From positions 51,592 through 115,591 of the forward strand of contig CAJOJQ010000004.1 of assembly GCA_905234985.1 (NCBI GenBank): a stretch of DNA of 64,000 nt, given 5' to 3'. Numbering within the stretch: position 1 is the stretch's first letter; the number at the start of each line of letters is the position of its first letter. The stretch is from an uncultured Christensenellaceae bacterium. Lineage in GTDB: Bacteria > Bacillota > Clostridia > Christensenellales > Aristaeellaceae. Below the pieces are notes generated by a model. The model saw nothing but the letters and a program-made list of their open reading frames with translations, made no database searches and was not told the DNA's origin. Positions 20,141-30,614 of the stretch are shown here, in pieces. A program made the position numbers and the translations under genes.

Positions 20141-22905
20141 TCGAAATTCAAAAGCTGCTGCCGGATGGTTTGGAGCGCCCGCAAGGCGTGGAAAGCATGC
20201 CGAAGCTCACCTGGATCCTGGCAAGCGATGGCCGAAACGTGTACCAAAGCGCGTACCGGGTTCAGTTATCCGTAAGCGCGGATTTTGCCGCTCCCTTGTA
20301 TGACAGCGGTCGGGTGGCAAGCGGGGAATCGGCCCACGTAACGCTTCCCTTTGAAGGGCTGCTGCCTTGCAGGGAATATTTCGTCCGGGCGCGGGTGTGG
20401 ACGGATACGGAGGAAAGCCCCTGGAGCGCGCCCACCTCTTTTTTGACCGGCATGATCGGCGGGGGCTGGCGGGCCAGGTTCGTTTCCGCCGAAACGGAAA
20501 ACGACTGGGTGAATTCCAAGGGCACGTATCTGCGCAAAAGCTGGCGGGTGGAAAAGCCCGTCCGGGAGGCGTTTATATGCGCCACGGCGCTGGGGCTGTA
20601 TCACCTGTACCTCAACGGCCAGATTGTGAACGAAGAAAAAATGCTGCCCGGCTGGACCAGCTATCACAAGCATCTTTGCTACCAGACCTGGAAAGTGACC
20701 GATCTCATTCGCCCCGGCGAAAACGTGCTGGGCGCTCACGTGGGCGCGGGCTGGTACAAGGGCATGATGGGCTTTATCCATCAGCGCTGCAACTGGGGAA
20801 AGAGCACGGCGCTGCTGGCCCAATTGATCATCCGGTACGAGGACGGCACGGAGGAAACGATCGTGACCGACGAAAGCTGGCTGGGCTGTGCGTCCCCCGT
20901 TACATTTTCGGAAATCTATGACGGCGAGCGGTACGACGCGCGACTTTCGCAGCCTGGCTGGAACGCTCCGGGCTTCGCGCCGGAAATGGGGGCGGAAAGA
21001 AAGGAAGCCCCCGTTCCACCCCTCAGGGATCGGCTGACCAACGATTATTCCGACAGTGAAAAAGCCGCCCAGCGGCGATTTGCCCAGGAGTATTATCCCC
21101 AAGATATCCTCTGGCAGCCTGTGGAACGGGTGGATTATCCTTTGAATATCCTCTCTCCGCAGCCGGGCAGCCGCCCCGTGATCGAAACGACCCTGCCCGT
21201 TCAAGCAATCCTCACCACCCCCAAAGGCGAAACGGTGCTGGACTTCGGGCAGAACCTGACCGGTTACGTGCGCTTTACCGTGCGGGGAAAGGCGGGCGCG
21301 CTCTGTCTTCTTCGCTGCTTTGAAACCCTGGACGCTTCGGGCAATGCCTATTTTGATAATCTTCGCGGCGCGCTGGCGGAGATCCGGTATATTTGCAAGG
21401 ATGAAAACCCCGTTACTTACGACGAACTATTTTCCTTCCAGGGCTTCCGATACGCGCTCATCGAAGCCTGGCCAGAGGAAATCAAAAAAGAAAGCTTCAC
21501 CGCCTGCGCGGTGCACTCCGACATGCGGCAAACCGGGCGCTTTTCCTGCTCCAACTCCTTGCTCAATCAATTGCAGCACAACATTGAATGGAGCCTCCGG
21601 GGCAATTTTCTGGACATTCCCACGGACTGCCCCCAACGGGACGAGCGCATGGGCTGGACGGGAGACGCACAGATTTTCTGCCGCACGGCGGCGTATCTCC
21701 GCTTCTGCGCTCCCTTCTTCCGCAAATGGCTCCGGGACGTGGCCCTAGATCAGACGGAAGAGGGCGGCGTGCCCCACGTGGTGCCCGATCAATTGCAGTA
21801 TTACCGGAACAACGATTGGCTTTTGAGCCAGGGCGCCCATTCCGCCGCCGCATGGGCGGACGTAGCGGTGATCCTGCCCTGGACGCTGTATCTGACCTAC
21901 GGCGATAAAACCGTGCTTTCTGACCAGTTTGACAGCATGAAGGCCTGGATCGACTTTATGCGTTCCCACGCCAAAGATTATATTTGGAATTACAAGCTGC
22001 AATTCGGCGACTGGGTGGCCCTGGACGCGGAGGAGGGCAGCTATTGGGGGGCCACGCCCAACGACCTGACCTGCACCGCGTATTTCGCGTATTCCACGGG
22101 CCTGTTCGTCAAAGCCTGCCGGGCCTTGGGCAAGGACGCGCTGACGCAGGAATACGCGGCCTTATATCACAGAATCGTCGAAAAGTTCCAGCGTACCTTC
22201 TGCGACGAGGGCGGCGTCATGACCGTGCAGACCCAGACCGCCCACGTGATCGCCCTGTATTTCCATCTGATCCCTGAAAAGGGCGTCCCCGGCACGGTGG
22301 CGGGCTTAAAACGGCTGCTGGACAAGGAAAACGGCCATCTGGTCACCGGGTTCGTGGGCACGCCCTATATCTGCCACGCCTTGAGCCAGAACGGCTGCAA
22401 AAAGGAAGCCTACGACCTGCTTTTGAAAGAGGATTTTCCCTCCTGGCTGTACCAGGTGAAATCCGGGGCTACCACCATTTGGGAGCATTGGGACGGCTTG
22501 AAGCCCGACGGCGCCATGTGGAGTCCGGACATGAATTCCTTCAACCATTACGCCTACGGGGCCATCGGCGAATGGCTGTACCGGGTGATCGCCGGGCTGG
22601 AAATCGACGAAAACGCGCCGGGGTACAAACGCGCCGTCATTGCGCCCCAAACGGGCGGTGGCCTGACCTTCGCGGAAGGCAGCTTTGACAGCCTGTACGG
22701 CACGGTGGCTTCCCGCTGGGAGCGGCAGGGAAACGCCGTCACGCTTTCCGTCACGGCGCCGGTAAACGCCGCCGCCGCCATCATTTTGGAGCGGGGGGCC
22801 GTAAGCCCCCAAAGCGAGCTTTCTTTTGCCCGGAACGAACAAGGTCAATGGCAGGCGGAAGCCGGTTCCGGTTCCTGGACGGTTTCTTATGTACTGAATG
22901 AATAA
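20137..22905 (+). CDS. GH78 alpha-L-rhamnosidase
   Basis: DIPTDCPQRDERMGWTGDAQIFCRTAAY catalytic region; ATGA overlap with the upstream gene. Confidence 0.95.
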   Translation: MIEIQKLLPDGLERPQGVESMPKLTWILASDGRNVYQSAYRVQLSVSADFAAPLYDSGRVASGESAHVTLPFEGLLPCREYFVRARVWTDTEESPWSAPTSFLTGMIGGGWRARFVSAETENDWVNSKGTYLRKSWRVEKPVREAFICATALGLYHLYLNGQIVNEEKMLPGWTSYHKHLCYQTWKVTDLIRPGENVLGAHVGAGWYKGMMGFIHQRCNWGKSTALLAQLIIRYEDGTEETIVTDESWLGCASPVTFSEIYDGERYDARLSQPGWNAPGFAPEMGAERKEAPVPPLRDRLTNDYSDSEKAAQRRFAQEYYPQDILWQPVERVDYPLNILSPQPGSRPVIETTLPVQAILTTPKGETVLDFGQNLTGYVRFTVRGKAGALCLLRCFETLDASGNAYFDNLRGALAEIRYICKDENPVTYDELFSFQGFRYALIEAWPEEIKKESFTACAVHSDMRQTGRFSCSNSLLNQLQHNIEWSLRGNFLDIPTDCPQRDERMGWTGDAQIFCRTAAYLRFCAPFFRKWLRDVALDQTEEGGVPHVVPDQLQYYRNNDWLLSQGAHSAAAWADVAVILPWTLYLTYGDKTVLSDQFDSMKAWIDFMRSHAKDYIWNYKLQFGDWVALDAEEGSYWGATPNDLTCTAYFAYSTGLFVKACRALGKDALTQEYAALYHRIVEKFQRTFCDEGGVMTVQTQTAHVIALYFHLIPEKGVPGTVAGLKRLLDKENGHLVTGFVGTPYICHALSQNGCKKEAYDLLLKEDFPSWLYQVKSGATTIWEHWDGLKPDGAMWSPDMNSFNHYAYGAIGEWLYRVIAGLEIDENAPGYKRAVIAPQTGGGLTFAEGSFDSLYGTVASRWERQGNAVTLSVTAPVNAAAAIILERGAVSPQSELSFARNEQGQWQAEAGSGSWTVSYVLNE

Positions 22906-22931
22906 CGCATGAGCATAAGGAGGGTTTTCTC

Positions 22932-24356
22932 ATGAGCGCACAGATCAAGCTGGGTTTCGCCCCCACCCGCAGGGCCATCTTCTCCGCCCCCGCCGCCGTG
23001 GAATACCGGAAGCTGACCGCCAACCGGCTTCGGGAAATGGGCGTGGACTTCGTGGACATCGACGATATCAATGACGAGGGCCTGCTCTACGACGACGCGG
23101 GGATGGAGAAAATCGCCGAAAAATTCAAGCGGGAAAAGGTGGACGGCCTGTTCATCCCCCACGCCAATTTCGGCACGGAATACGAGTGCGCGCGGCTTGC
23201 CAAGGAATTGAACGTGCCGGTGCTGCTCTGGGGCCCTCGGGACGAGCGGCCCGACGCAAACGGTATGCGCCTTCGGGATTCCCAGTGCGGCCTGTTCGCC
23301 ACCGGCAAGGTGATGCGCCGTTTCAAGGCGCCCTTCACCTATATGAATAACTGCAACCTGGAAGATCCGGCATTTGAACGGGGCGTGAAGGACTTCCTGG
23401 CCGTGTGCAACGTGGTTCGTGTCTTCCGCCACACCCGCGTTTTGCAGATCGGCCCCCGGCCCTTCGATTTCTGGTCCACCATGTGCAACGAAGGGGAATT
23501 GCTGGAAAAATTCAATATTCAGCTGGCCCCCATCCCTTTGCCGGAGCTTTACGCCGAAATGAAGAAGTGGCGGGAAGAAAAAAACGAAGTGGATAAGGTG
23601 GTTTCCTACTGCAAGGAAAACATGGTTTGCAAAATCGCGGACAATTACCTGCGCAGCGTGGCGGAATTAAAAGTCGCCATGAAAGCCCTGGCGGAAAAAT
23701 ACGGCTGCAACGCCATCGCCATCCAGTGCTGGAACGCCCTCCAGGATGAAATTCACATCATGCCCTGCGCCGCCAACAGCCTGCTCAACGAGGAAGGCAT
23801 TCCCGTGGTCTGCGAAACGGACATTCACGGGGCCATTTCCCAATTGATGGCCGAGGCCGCCAGCATGAACCAGCGCCGGGTCATGTTCTCCGACTGGACG
23901 GTGCGCCACCCGGACAACGACAACGGCGAGCTTTTGCAGCACTGCGGCCCCTGGCCCATTTCGGTCGCCAAGGAAAAGCCCACCATCTGCGTGCCCGTGG
24001 CCTTCCCGGAAAACGGGGCTGTATCCGCCGAAGCCAAGGGCGGCCTCATGAGCCTGCTTCGCTTTGACGGAGACGAAGGGGAATATTCCATCCTGCTGGG
24101 CCACGCCCGGGGCATTGAAGGCCCCTGGACCCGGGGCACCTATGTGTGGGTGGAGGTCAACAATTTGAAGCGCCTGGAAGCCAAGGTGGTGGAAGGGCCT
24201 TACATCCATCACGTGGCCGCCATCCACGGGGATGTCGTGCCCATCGTGTACGAGGCGTGCAAGTACATCGGCGTGAAGCCCGACCTGTACGATCCCATCG
24301 AGGAAAAAGTCAAGGCGTACCTGCATGGAGAAGATGTGGCGTTTGACGAGGTATGA
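22932..24356 (+). CDS. L-fucose/L-arabinose isomerase-like protein
   Basis: FucI/AraA-like fold: KVDGLFIPHANFGTE, VLQIGPRPFDFWSTMCNEGELLEKFNI, NAIAIQCWNALQ, EGIPVVCETDIHGAIS. Confidence 0.85.
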   Translation: MSAQIKLGFAPTRRAIFSAPAAVEYRKLTANRLREMGVDFVDIDDINDEGLLYDDAGMEKIAEKFKREKVDGLFIPHANFGTEYECARLAKELNVPVLLWGPRDERPDANGMRLRDSQCGLFATGKVMRRFKAPFTYMNNCNLEDPAFERGVKDFLAVCNVVRVFRHTRVLQIGPRPFDFWSTMCNEGELLEKFNIQLAPIPLPELYAEMKKWREEKNEVDKVVSYCKENMVCKIADNYLRSVAELKVAMKALAEKYGCNAIAIQCWNALQDEIHIMPCAANSLLNEEGIPVVCETDIHGAISQLMAEAASMNQRRVMFSDWTVRHPDNDNGELLQHCGPWPISVAKEKPTICVPVAFPENGAVSAEAKGGLMSLLRFDGDEGEYSILLGHARGIEGPWTRGTYVWVEVNNLKRLEAKVVEGPYIHHVAAIHGDVVPIVYEACKYIGVKPDLYDPIEEKVKAYLHGEDVAFDEV

Positions 24357-24360
24357 AAAA

Positions 24361-25191
24361 ATGAATCCTCTTTCTGTAAAAGCCTATGACCTGCGGCAGG
24401 ATGTATTGGATATCATCGTATCCGGCGGCGGGGGGCACATCGGCGGGGACATGAGCAGCATGGAAATCGTGCTGACGCTGTACAGCCGTATGAACGTATC
24501 GCCGGAAAGGGCGGATGATCCCGACCGGGACCGGTTCGTGCTTTCCAAGGGCCATTGTGTGGAAACGCTGTACGCGGTGCTGGCCTGGAAGGGCTTCCTG
24601 AACATTGAGGAAGTGAAAGCCAGGTTCTCCAGGTTCGGCAGCGAATACATCGGCCATCCCCACAACACCCTGCCGGGCATTGAAATGAATTCCGGCTCCC
24701 TGGGCCACGGGCTTTCCGTGTGCGTGGGCATGGCCCTGGCGGGGAAAATGGACGGGAAGGCTTATCGGGTCTATACCCTCATGGGCGACGGCGAATTGGC
24801 GGAGGGTTCCGTGTGGGAAGGGGCCATGGCGGCGAACCATTATCATTTGGATAACCTGTGCGCCGTGGTGGACAGGAATCATTTGCAAATTTCCGGCTTA
24901 ACCGAGCAGGTGATGACCCCCGGCGACCTTTCCGCCCGCTTCGCCGCCTTCGGCTGGCATGTGATCGAAGTGAAAGACGGCAACGACGTGGATCAATTAA
25001 GCGCCGCGTTTGACGAAGCGGAAAACACCAAGGGACAGCCCACGGTGATCATCGCCGATACCGTGAAGGGCAAGGGTTCCGCCCTCATGGAAAACAAAGC
25101 CTCCTGGCACCATCATCTGCCCAACGCCGAAGAATATGAGATCATCAGCCGGGAACTCCGGGAGAGGAAGGAGGCGCTGCTGCGTGAATAA
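24361..25191 (+). CDS. Transketolase, N-terminal (ThDP-binding) subunit
   Basis: GGGHIGGDMSSMEIVLTLY; LPGIEMNSGSLGHGLSVCVGMA; MGDGELAEGSVWE...DRNHLQ. Confidence 0.93.
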   Translation: MNPLSVKAYDLRQDVLDIIVSGGGGHIGGDMSSMEIVLTLYSRMNVSPERADDPDRDRFVLSKGHCVETLYAVLAWKGFLNIEEVKARFSRFGSEYIGHPHNTLPGIEMNSGSLGHGLSVCVGMALAGKMDGKAYRVYTLMGDGELAEGSVWEGAMAANHYHLDNLCAVVDRNHLQISGLTEQVMTPGDLSARFAAFGWHVIEVKDGNDVDQLSAAFDEAENTKGQPTVIIADTVKGKGSALMENKASWHHHLPNAEEYEIISRELRERKEALLRE

Positions 25192-26119
25192 AATCCCCAA
25201 CCGGGCGGTCATGTGCGAAGTGTTAAAAGAAGCCGCCGCACAGGACAGAAACGTGGTGGTGCTGTGCAGCGACAGCCGGGGCAGCGGCAGCATGACCTCC
25301 TTTGCCGAAGGCTATCCCAAGCAGTTCGTGGAAGTGGGCATCGCGGAGCAGAACCTGGTTTCCATCGCGGCGGGGCTGGCCTCCTGCGGCAAGAAGCCTT
25401 TCACCGTCTCGCCCGCCTCCTTCATCTCCACCCGCGGCTATGAGCAGTGCAAGGTGGACTGCGCCTATTCCAACATGAATGTAAAGCTGGTGGGCATTTC
25501 CGGCGGCGTGAGCTATGGGACCCTGGGCATGACCCATCATTCCGCCCAGGACATCGCCGCCATGAGCGCCATCCCCGGCATGCGGGTGTATCTGCCCAGC
25601 GATCGCCACCAGACTCGGAAGCTGTTTGAAGCCCTTTTGCGGGACAGGCAAACCGCCTATATCCGCCTGGGCCGCAATCCCGTTGAAGATGTGTATGAAG
25701 AAAACAATGTGCCCTTTGAAATGAACAAATCCACCGTTTTGTCCGAAGGCACGGACGTGCTGCTGGTAGCCTGCGGGGAAATGGTAAAACCCATCCAGGA
25801 CGCGGCGAAGCTGCTGAACGAAGCGGGCATTTCCACCGGGGCCTTGGACATGTACTGCGTTAAGCCCCTGGACAAAGAAGGCCTGCTGAATGCGGCGGCG
25901 GGGAAAAAGCTCGTCGTCACAGCGGAGGAACACGCGCCTTTCGGGGGTCTTGGCAGCATGGCGGCCCAGGTGATTTCCGCAAACGACCCGAAACGGGTCA
26001 TCAATCTGGCGCTGCCCGACAGCCCCGTCATCACCGGCACCTCCAAAGAAGTATTCGCTTATTACGGCCTGACGGGAGCGGGCATTGCGGACACGGTGAA
26101 AAAAGCGCTGGGGAAGTGA
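25184..26119 (+). CDS. Transketolase, C-terminal subunit (GTG start)
   Basis: FVEVGIAEQNLVSIAAGLASCGKKPF; VTAEEHAPFGGLGS; 8-bp overlap with N-subunit gene. Confidence 0.93.
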   Translation: MNKIPNRAVMCEVLKEAAAQDRNVVVLCSDSRGSGSMTSFAEGYPKQFVEVGIAEQNLVSIAAGLASCGKKPFTVSPASFISTRGYEQCKVDCAYSNMNVKLVGISGGVSYGTLGMTHHSAQDIAAMSAIPGMRVYLPSDRHQTRKLFEALLRDRQTAYIRLGRNPVEDVYEENNVPFEMNKSTVLSEGTDVLLVACGEMVKPIQDAAKLLNEAGISTGALDMYCVKPLDKEGLLNAAAGKKLVVTAEEHAPFGGLGSMAAQVISANDPKRVINLALPDSPVITGTSKEVFAYYGLTGAGIADTVKKALGK

Positions 26120-26128
26120 GGGAAAACC

Positions 26129-27595
26129 ATGGCGGATTACATCGTTGCCATCGACCAAAGCACCCAAAGCACCAAGGCCCTGCTGTTTGACGGGAAAGGG
26201 CGCATATGCCTCCGGGTGGACAGGCCCCACCGGCAGCTCATAGACGAAAAAGGCTGGGTGGAGCATGATCCGGAAGAAATCTGGCAAAACGTGCTGGCCC
26301 TGATCCCGGAGCTTTTGCAAAAAAGCGGCGTTTCGCCCAAAGACATCCGGGCGGTGGGCGTCAGCAACCAGCGGGAAACGGCGGTGATGTGGGAAAGGGC
26401 CACCGGAAGACCCGTATACAACGCCGTAGTGTGGCAGTGCGCCCGGGGCGCGGCCATATGCGAAGCGCTGGAAGAACAGGCCGAAACCATCCGGCAAAAA
26501 ACGGGGCTTCAATTGTCCCCCTATTTTTCCGCCGCCAAGCTCGCCTGGATCCTGCAAAACGTGCCTGGCGTGAAAGAACAGACGGATAAGGGCGAAATCT
26601 GCTGCGGCACCGTGGACAGCTATCTTTTGTACCGGCTGACCGGGGGAAAAGCGTTCAAAACCGATTTTTCCAACGCCTCCCGCACCCAGCTTTTCAACCT
26701 CCATACGCTCGCCTGGGACGAAGATATTCTCTCCCTTTTCGACATTCCCGCCTGCTGCATGGCGGAAGTGACGGATTCCGACGCGGTGTTCGGCGAAACC
26801 GATTTTGAAGGGGTGCTCCCCCGTCCCGTGCCCATCCACTGTATGTTAGGCGATTCCCACGCCGCGCTGTTCGCCCAGGGGTGTTTGGAGCGGGGCATGA
26901 TCAAGGTGGGCTACGGCACCGGTTCCTCCATCATGATGAACATCGGGGAAAATCCCCTGCTGTCCGATAAAGGTGTGGTCACATCCCTGGCCTGGAAGCT
27001 GAAAGGGAAAGTCAGCTATATCTTAGAAGGCAACGTGAATTATTCAGGGGCCATCGTCACCTGGCTCAAGGATCAGGCGGGGCTGCTGAAAACCAGCGCG
27101 GAATCGGAGGAACTGGCGAAGCGGGCCAATCCAAACGACAAAACCTATCTGGTGCCCGCTTTTTCGGGCCTGGGCGCGCCCTACTGGCGCAGCGACGTTT
27201 CCGCCGCCTTCATCGGCATGAGCCGCGCCACCTGCAAAGCCGAACTGGTGAAAGCGGGGCTGGAAGCCATCGCCTACCAGATCACGGATATCGTGGACAT
27301 CATGCGGGACGAGGCGCAAATCCCTGATATCGAGCTGCGGGTGGACGGCGGGCCGTCCCGGAACAAATGGCTCATGCAGTTCCAGAGCGATATGCTGCGC
27401 TGCCCGGTGCTGGCGCCGGAAGCGGAAGAACTGTCCTGCGTGGGCGTGGCCTACGCCGCCGGCATGGCGATGGGCCTGTATGACGAAAGCATTTTTGAAA
27501 ACAATCGCTATACCCGGTATGAACCGCGCATGGACGAAGCCGTGCGAAAAACCAAGCACGCGGGCTGGAAAGCCGCCGTTCAGCGGATTTTGTAA
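26129..27595 (+). CDS. FGGY-family carbohydrate kinase
   Basis: YIVAIDQSTQSTKALLFDGKG; GVSNQRETAVMW; GYGTGSSIMMNIG; VDGGPSRNKWLMQFQSD. Confidence 0.93.
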   Translation: MADYIVAIDQSTQSTKALLFDGKGRICLRVDRPHRQLIDEKGWVEHDPEEIWQNVLALIPELLQKSGVSPKDIRAVGVSNQRETAVMWERATGRPVYNAVVWQCARGAAICEALEEQAETIRQKTGLQLSPYFSAAKLAWILQNVPGVKEQTDKGEICCGTVDSYLLYRLTGGKAFKTDFSNASRTQLFNLHTLAWDEDILSLFDIPACCMAEVTDSDAVFGETDFEGVLPRPVPIHCMLGDSHAALFAQGCLERGMIKVGYGTGSSIMMNIGENPLLSDKGVVTSLAWKLKGKVSYILEGNVNYSGAIVTWLKDQAGLLKTSAESEELAKRANPNDKTYLVPAFSGLGAPYWRSDVSAAFIGMSRATCKAELVKAGLEAIAYQITDIVDIMRDEAQIPDIELRVDGGPSRNKWLMQFQSDMLRCPVLAPEAEELSCVGVAYAAGMAMGLYDESIFENNRYTRYEPRMDEAVRKTKHAGWKAAVQRIL

Positions 27596-27644
27596 TGCTG
27601 TCAGTGGGTCCGAATAAGGCGCTGCAGGCGAAAGGACTGATTGC

Positions 27645-29585
27645 ATGATCACCGATACGTCCCGATCCCCCTATGCCAAGGCCGCCGCCATTCCCTATGA
27701 AAACGTGGAATGGACGGGAGGCTTGTATCGGGAGCGGTTTGATACCGTGGCCGCCGTGACCGTGACCCATCTCCAGCGCATGTTTGAAGAAAAGGACGTA
27801 AGCCACGTGGTGGAGAATTTTCGCATCGCCGCGGGGGAGGCGGAAGGGGATTTCGGCGGCACGGTGTTCGGGGACGGGGATTTTTACAAGTGGTTCGAGG
27901 CCGCGGTTTATACGGCGGTGAAAACGGGCAACGAAAAGCTCCTTGCCCGGCTGGAAGACTATATCGCCCTGTTTTCCCGCGCCCAGCAGCCGGACGGCTA
28001 CCTGTCCACCAAGCAGATCATCGGGGAAAAGCAGGGCAAGGGGCCGATGCGGCAGGGGGATATCAACGATTTTGAAGTGTACAACATGGGCCATATGTTC
28101 ACCTCCGCCTGCCTGTATTTCCGCCTGACGGGGAAGAACAGCTTTTTGAACGCGGCGGAAAAAGCCGCGCAATATCTCAAAGCGCTGTATGAGGAAGCGG
28201 CCCGCACGGGGGAAGTGAAAACCGCCGTGTGCCCCTCCCACTATATGGGCCTGATCGAGCTGTTCCGCACCACGGGCAAGAAGGAATACCTGGATTTGGC
28301 CCGGCTTTCCGTACAACTGCGGGATTCGGTGAAAAACGGCCTGGACGACAACCAGGATCGGCTGCCTCTCAAGCGGCACCGGAAAATCATCGGCCACGCG
28401 GTGCGGGCCAATTACCTGTACGCGGGCCTGGCCGATCTGTACCTGGAGGAAGGGGATCCGGATTACCGCACGGTGCTTGAATCGGTGTGGAATCACCTGG
28501 TCACCCGGAAGCTGTATATCACCGGCGGCTGCGGGGCGCTGTACAACGGCGCGTCCCCCTACGGAGATTTCTTTCACCATCAATTGGTGCATCAGGCGTA
28601 CGGCTATGAGTACCAATTGCCCAACGTGACGGCCTATAACGAAACCTGCGCTTCCTTAGGCGGGGTGTTCTGGGCCTGGCGTATGTTCCTGATGGACCCC
28701 AAGGCGGAATATATGGACGTCCTGGAGCGCATGATCCTGAACGTGAACATGGCGGGAATCAGCCTGGACGGGAAAAAATTCTTTTATGTAAATATGCTCC
28801 TCCGGGCCAAAAAGCTGGATTACGAGCTGCTTTGGGGCCAGGAGCGGACGGAGTATATCACCAGCTACTGCTGCCCGCCCAACCTGGCCCGCACCCTGGC
28901 CCAGACGGCGGAATACGCCTATGCGGCGGACGCCGACGGCGTATGGACGGGGCTGTATGGCGCCAGCAGCGCCCGGTTCAGCCTGAAAAACGGCGCGGCC
29001 TTCACCTTGACCCAGGAAACGGATTACCCCTTTGACGGAAGGCTGGCCTTCACCGTTTCCGAAAGCAACGGCCTGCCTTTCGCCCTGCGCCTGCGCGTGC
29101 CCGCCTGGGCCGAAAACGGGTCGGTGACCGTAAACGGGGAAAGGAGGCCGCTGAACGCCGGGACCTATATCAGCCTGGAAGCCGGGCCGGATTTCTCCTG
29201 TGTTCTCAACCTGCCCATGTCTCCCCGTCTGACCGTGGGGCACAGCATGATCGAAGAGGACAGAAACCAGGCCGCCGTGGAGGCCGGGCCGCTGGTATAC
29301 TGCATCGAGAGTGCCGACGCGCCCCCCGACGCGGAGCTGAGCGATCTGCTGCTGCCCGCAAACGCGGCCTTCCGACCGGAAAAACTGACGGTGGCGGGGC
29401 GGACGGTAAACGCTTATGAAACCACGCTGCTGTGCCGGAACAGAGAGCCAAACGCCCTGTATTATCCCCTGCGCGGCGAAGCGCTCCGGCCCGTTCGCGC
29501 CCGGCTGATTCCCTACTATGCCTGGGATAACCGGGGCATGGGCGAAATGATGATCTGGCTGCCCCTGGCCTGGCGGGAGATGTAA
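27645..29585 (+). CDS. GH127-like beta-L-arabinofuranosidase
   Basis: YNMGHMFTSACLYFRLTG; TGGCGA...ETCASLGGVFWAWRMF; SYCCPPNLAR Cys pair. Confidence 0.9.
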   Translation: MITDTSRSPYAKAAAIPYENVEWTGGLYRERFDTVAAVTVTHLQRMFEEKDVSHVVENFRIAAGEAEGDFGGTVFGDGDFYKWFEAAVYTAVKTGNEKLLARLEDYIALFSRAQQPDGYLSTKQIIGEKQGKGPMRQGDINDFEVYNMGHMFTSACLYFRLTGKNSFLNAAEKAAQYLKALYEEAARTGEVKTAVCPSHYMGLIELFRTTGKKEYLDLARLSVQLRDSVKNGLDDNQDRLPLKRHRKIIGHAVRANYLYAGLADLYLEEGDPDYRTVLESVWNHLVTRKLYITGGCGALYNGASPYGDFFHHQLVHQAYGYEYQLPNVTAYNETCASLGGVFWAWRMFLMDPKAEYMDVLERMILNVNMAGISLDGKKFFYVNMLLRAKKLDYELLWGQERTEYITSYCCPPNLARTLAQTAEYAYAADADGVWTGLYGASSARFSLKNGAAFTLTQETDYPFDGRLAFTVSESNGLPFALRLRVPAWAENGSVTVNGERRPLNAGTYISLEAGPDFSCVLNLPMSPRLTVGHSMIEEDRNQAAVEAGPLVYCIESADAPPDAELSDLLLPANAAFRPEKLTVAGRTVNAYETTLLCRNREPNALYYPLRGEALRPVRARLIPYYAWDNRGMGEMMIWLPLAWREM

Positions 29586-29637
29586 ATATGCCCATGGAAC
29601 CGGGAAGAAAAGCGCCTCGCTGAACGGCTGGCGCGGC

Positions 29638-30483
29638 TTAGATCGCGTCCAAGGGCAGGAATACCGGGTGTTCCTTGAGATGGTCGTTGGGCTGGTGCAG
29701 CGCGAGCATGAGCTGCTGTTCCTTCGTTCTAAACAGCATGCCGTGGCCGCCGTTTTTCATGAACAGCGGCTTCAGCTGGGAAAAATGGCTGTCGATGGTC
29801 CCACTGTCAGATACTGCCAACGCTTGGGTGTAGCCCTCCGTTGAGAAAGAAGACCACAGGCAAAGCAGCTTTCCTTCTTCCGTCCGCCAAAGAAAGGGGC
29901 CGTCCGTCACATAGCCCGTTTGGCCGGAGGAATGATGCATTTCGACGGCCCAGTCCGCCTCCGAAGCGCGGAACAGAAGCCGCGGTTCGCCTTCCGCCCT
30001 GCGCAGGTCCCGGCTCAGCCGCACGGCCCAGACTTCTCCGTCGCCCGCCTGCACCCATTCGTGGCAGAACACCATCCAGGGCGTTTCGTCCCGATCCGCG
30101 TAAAAGGTGCCGTCTAAGCATTCCCATGCGCTTGGCGTGACCGGGCCATCCGACCAGGGAATGAAGGGGCCGAGGGGAGAATCGGCTCGCAGGATGGCGG
30201 TGCCGCGGCGGCGGGATGCGCTTTTGAAGCTGGCGAACATATAGAAGCCGCCCTGCCAGCGATGTACCTCCGGCGCCCAATAATTGCGGTCCGCCCAGAA
30301 GGAGCCGTCGTTTTCAAAGCAGGGGAAAGGCCCTTCCCAATCCGTCAGCTCATGGCTGGTATACACGTCAAAGCCGCTGGCAGGCCCCCAGCAGGTCGCG
30401 CCTCTGGTGCCGTACAGATAGTAGACGCCCTTTTCCAGCAGAACAAAAGGATCCCGTATGTTGATTTCCCGGGTGGTCGGCAT
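29638..30483 (-). CDS. GH43-like glycoside hydrolase (five-bladed propeller)
   Basis: INIRDPFVLLEKGVYYLYGTRG; FWADRNYWAPEVHRWQGGFYMFAS; start set at MPTTREINIRD. Confidence 0.85.
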   Translation of the reverse strand: MPTTREINIRDPFVLLEKGVYYLYGTRGATCWGPASGFDVYTSHELTDWEGPFPCFENDGSFWADRNYWAPEVHRWQGGFYMFASFKSASRRRGTAILRADSPLGPFIPWSDGPVTPSAWECLDGTFYADRDETPWMVFCHEWVQAGDGEVWAVRLSRDLRRAEGEPRLLFRASEADWAVEMHHSSGQTGYVTDGPFLWRTEEGKLLCLWSSFSTEGYTQALAVSDSGTIDSHFSQLKPLFMKNGGHGMLFRTKEQQLMLALHQPNDHLKEHPVFLPLDAI

Positions 30484-30614
30484 GGTGCTCTCCTCCTCTT
30501 TCGCGATGGGCGCGCAGAACGGCCCTCCGCCACGATTATACAGAATAAACCCGCGTTTGCCAAGCCGCAAACGACTGCGGGAAGCAGATTCCCACATTGA
30601 ATGAGGTGACTCGG

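Noticed and set aside
25223-26839. 538-aa minus-strand ORF across transketolase C and kinase
   Set aside because: Crosses two convincing genes on the opposite strand; no recognisable domain.
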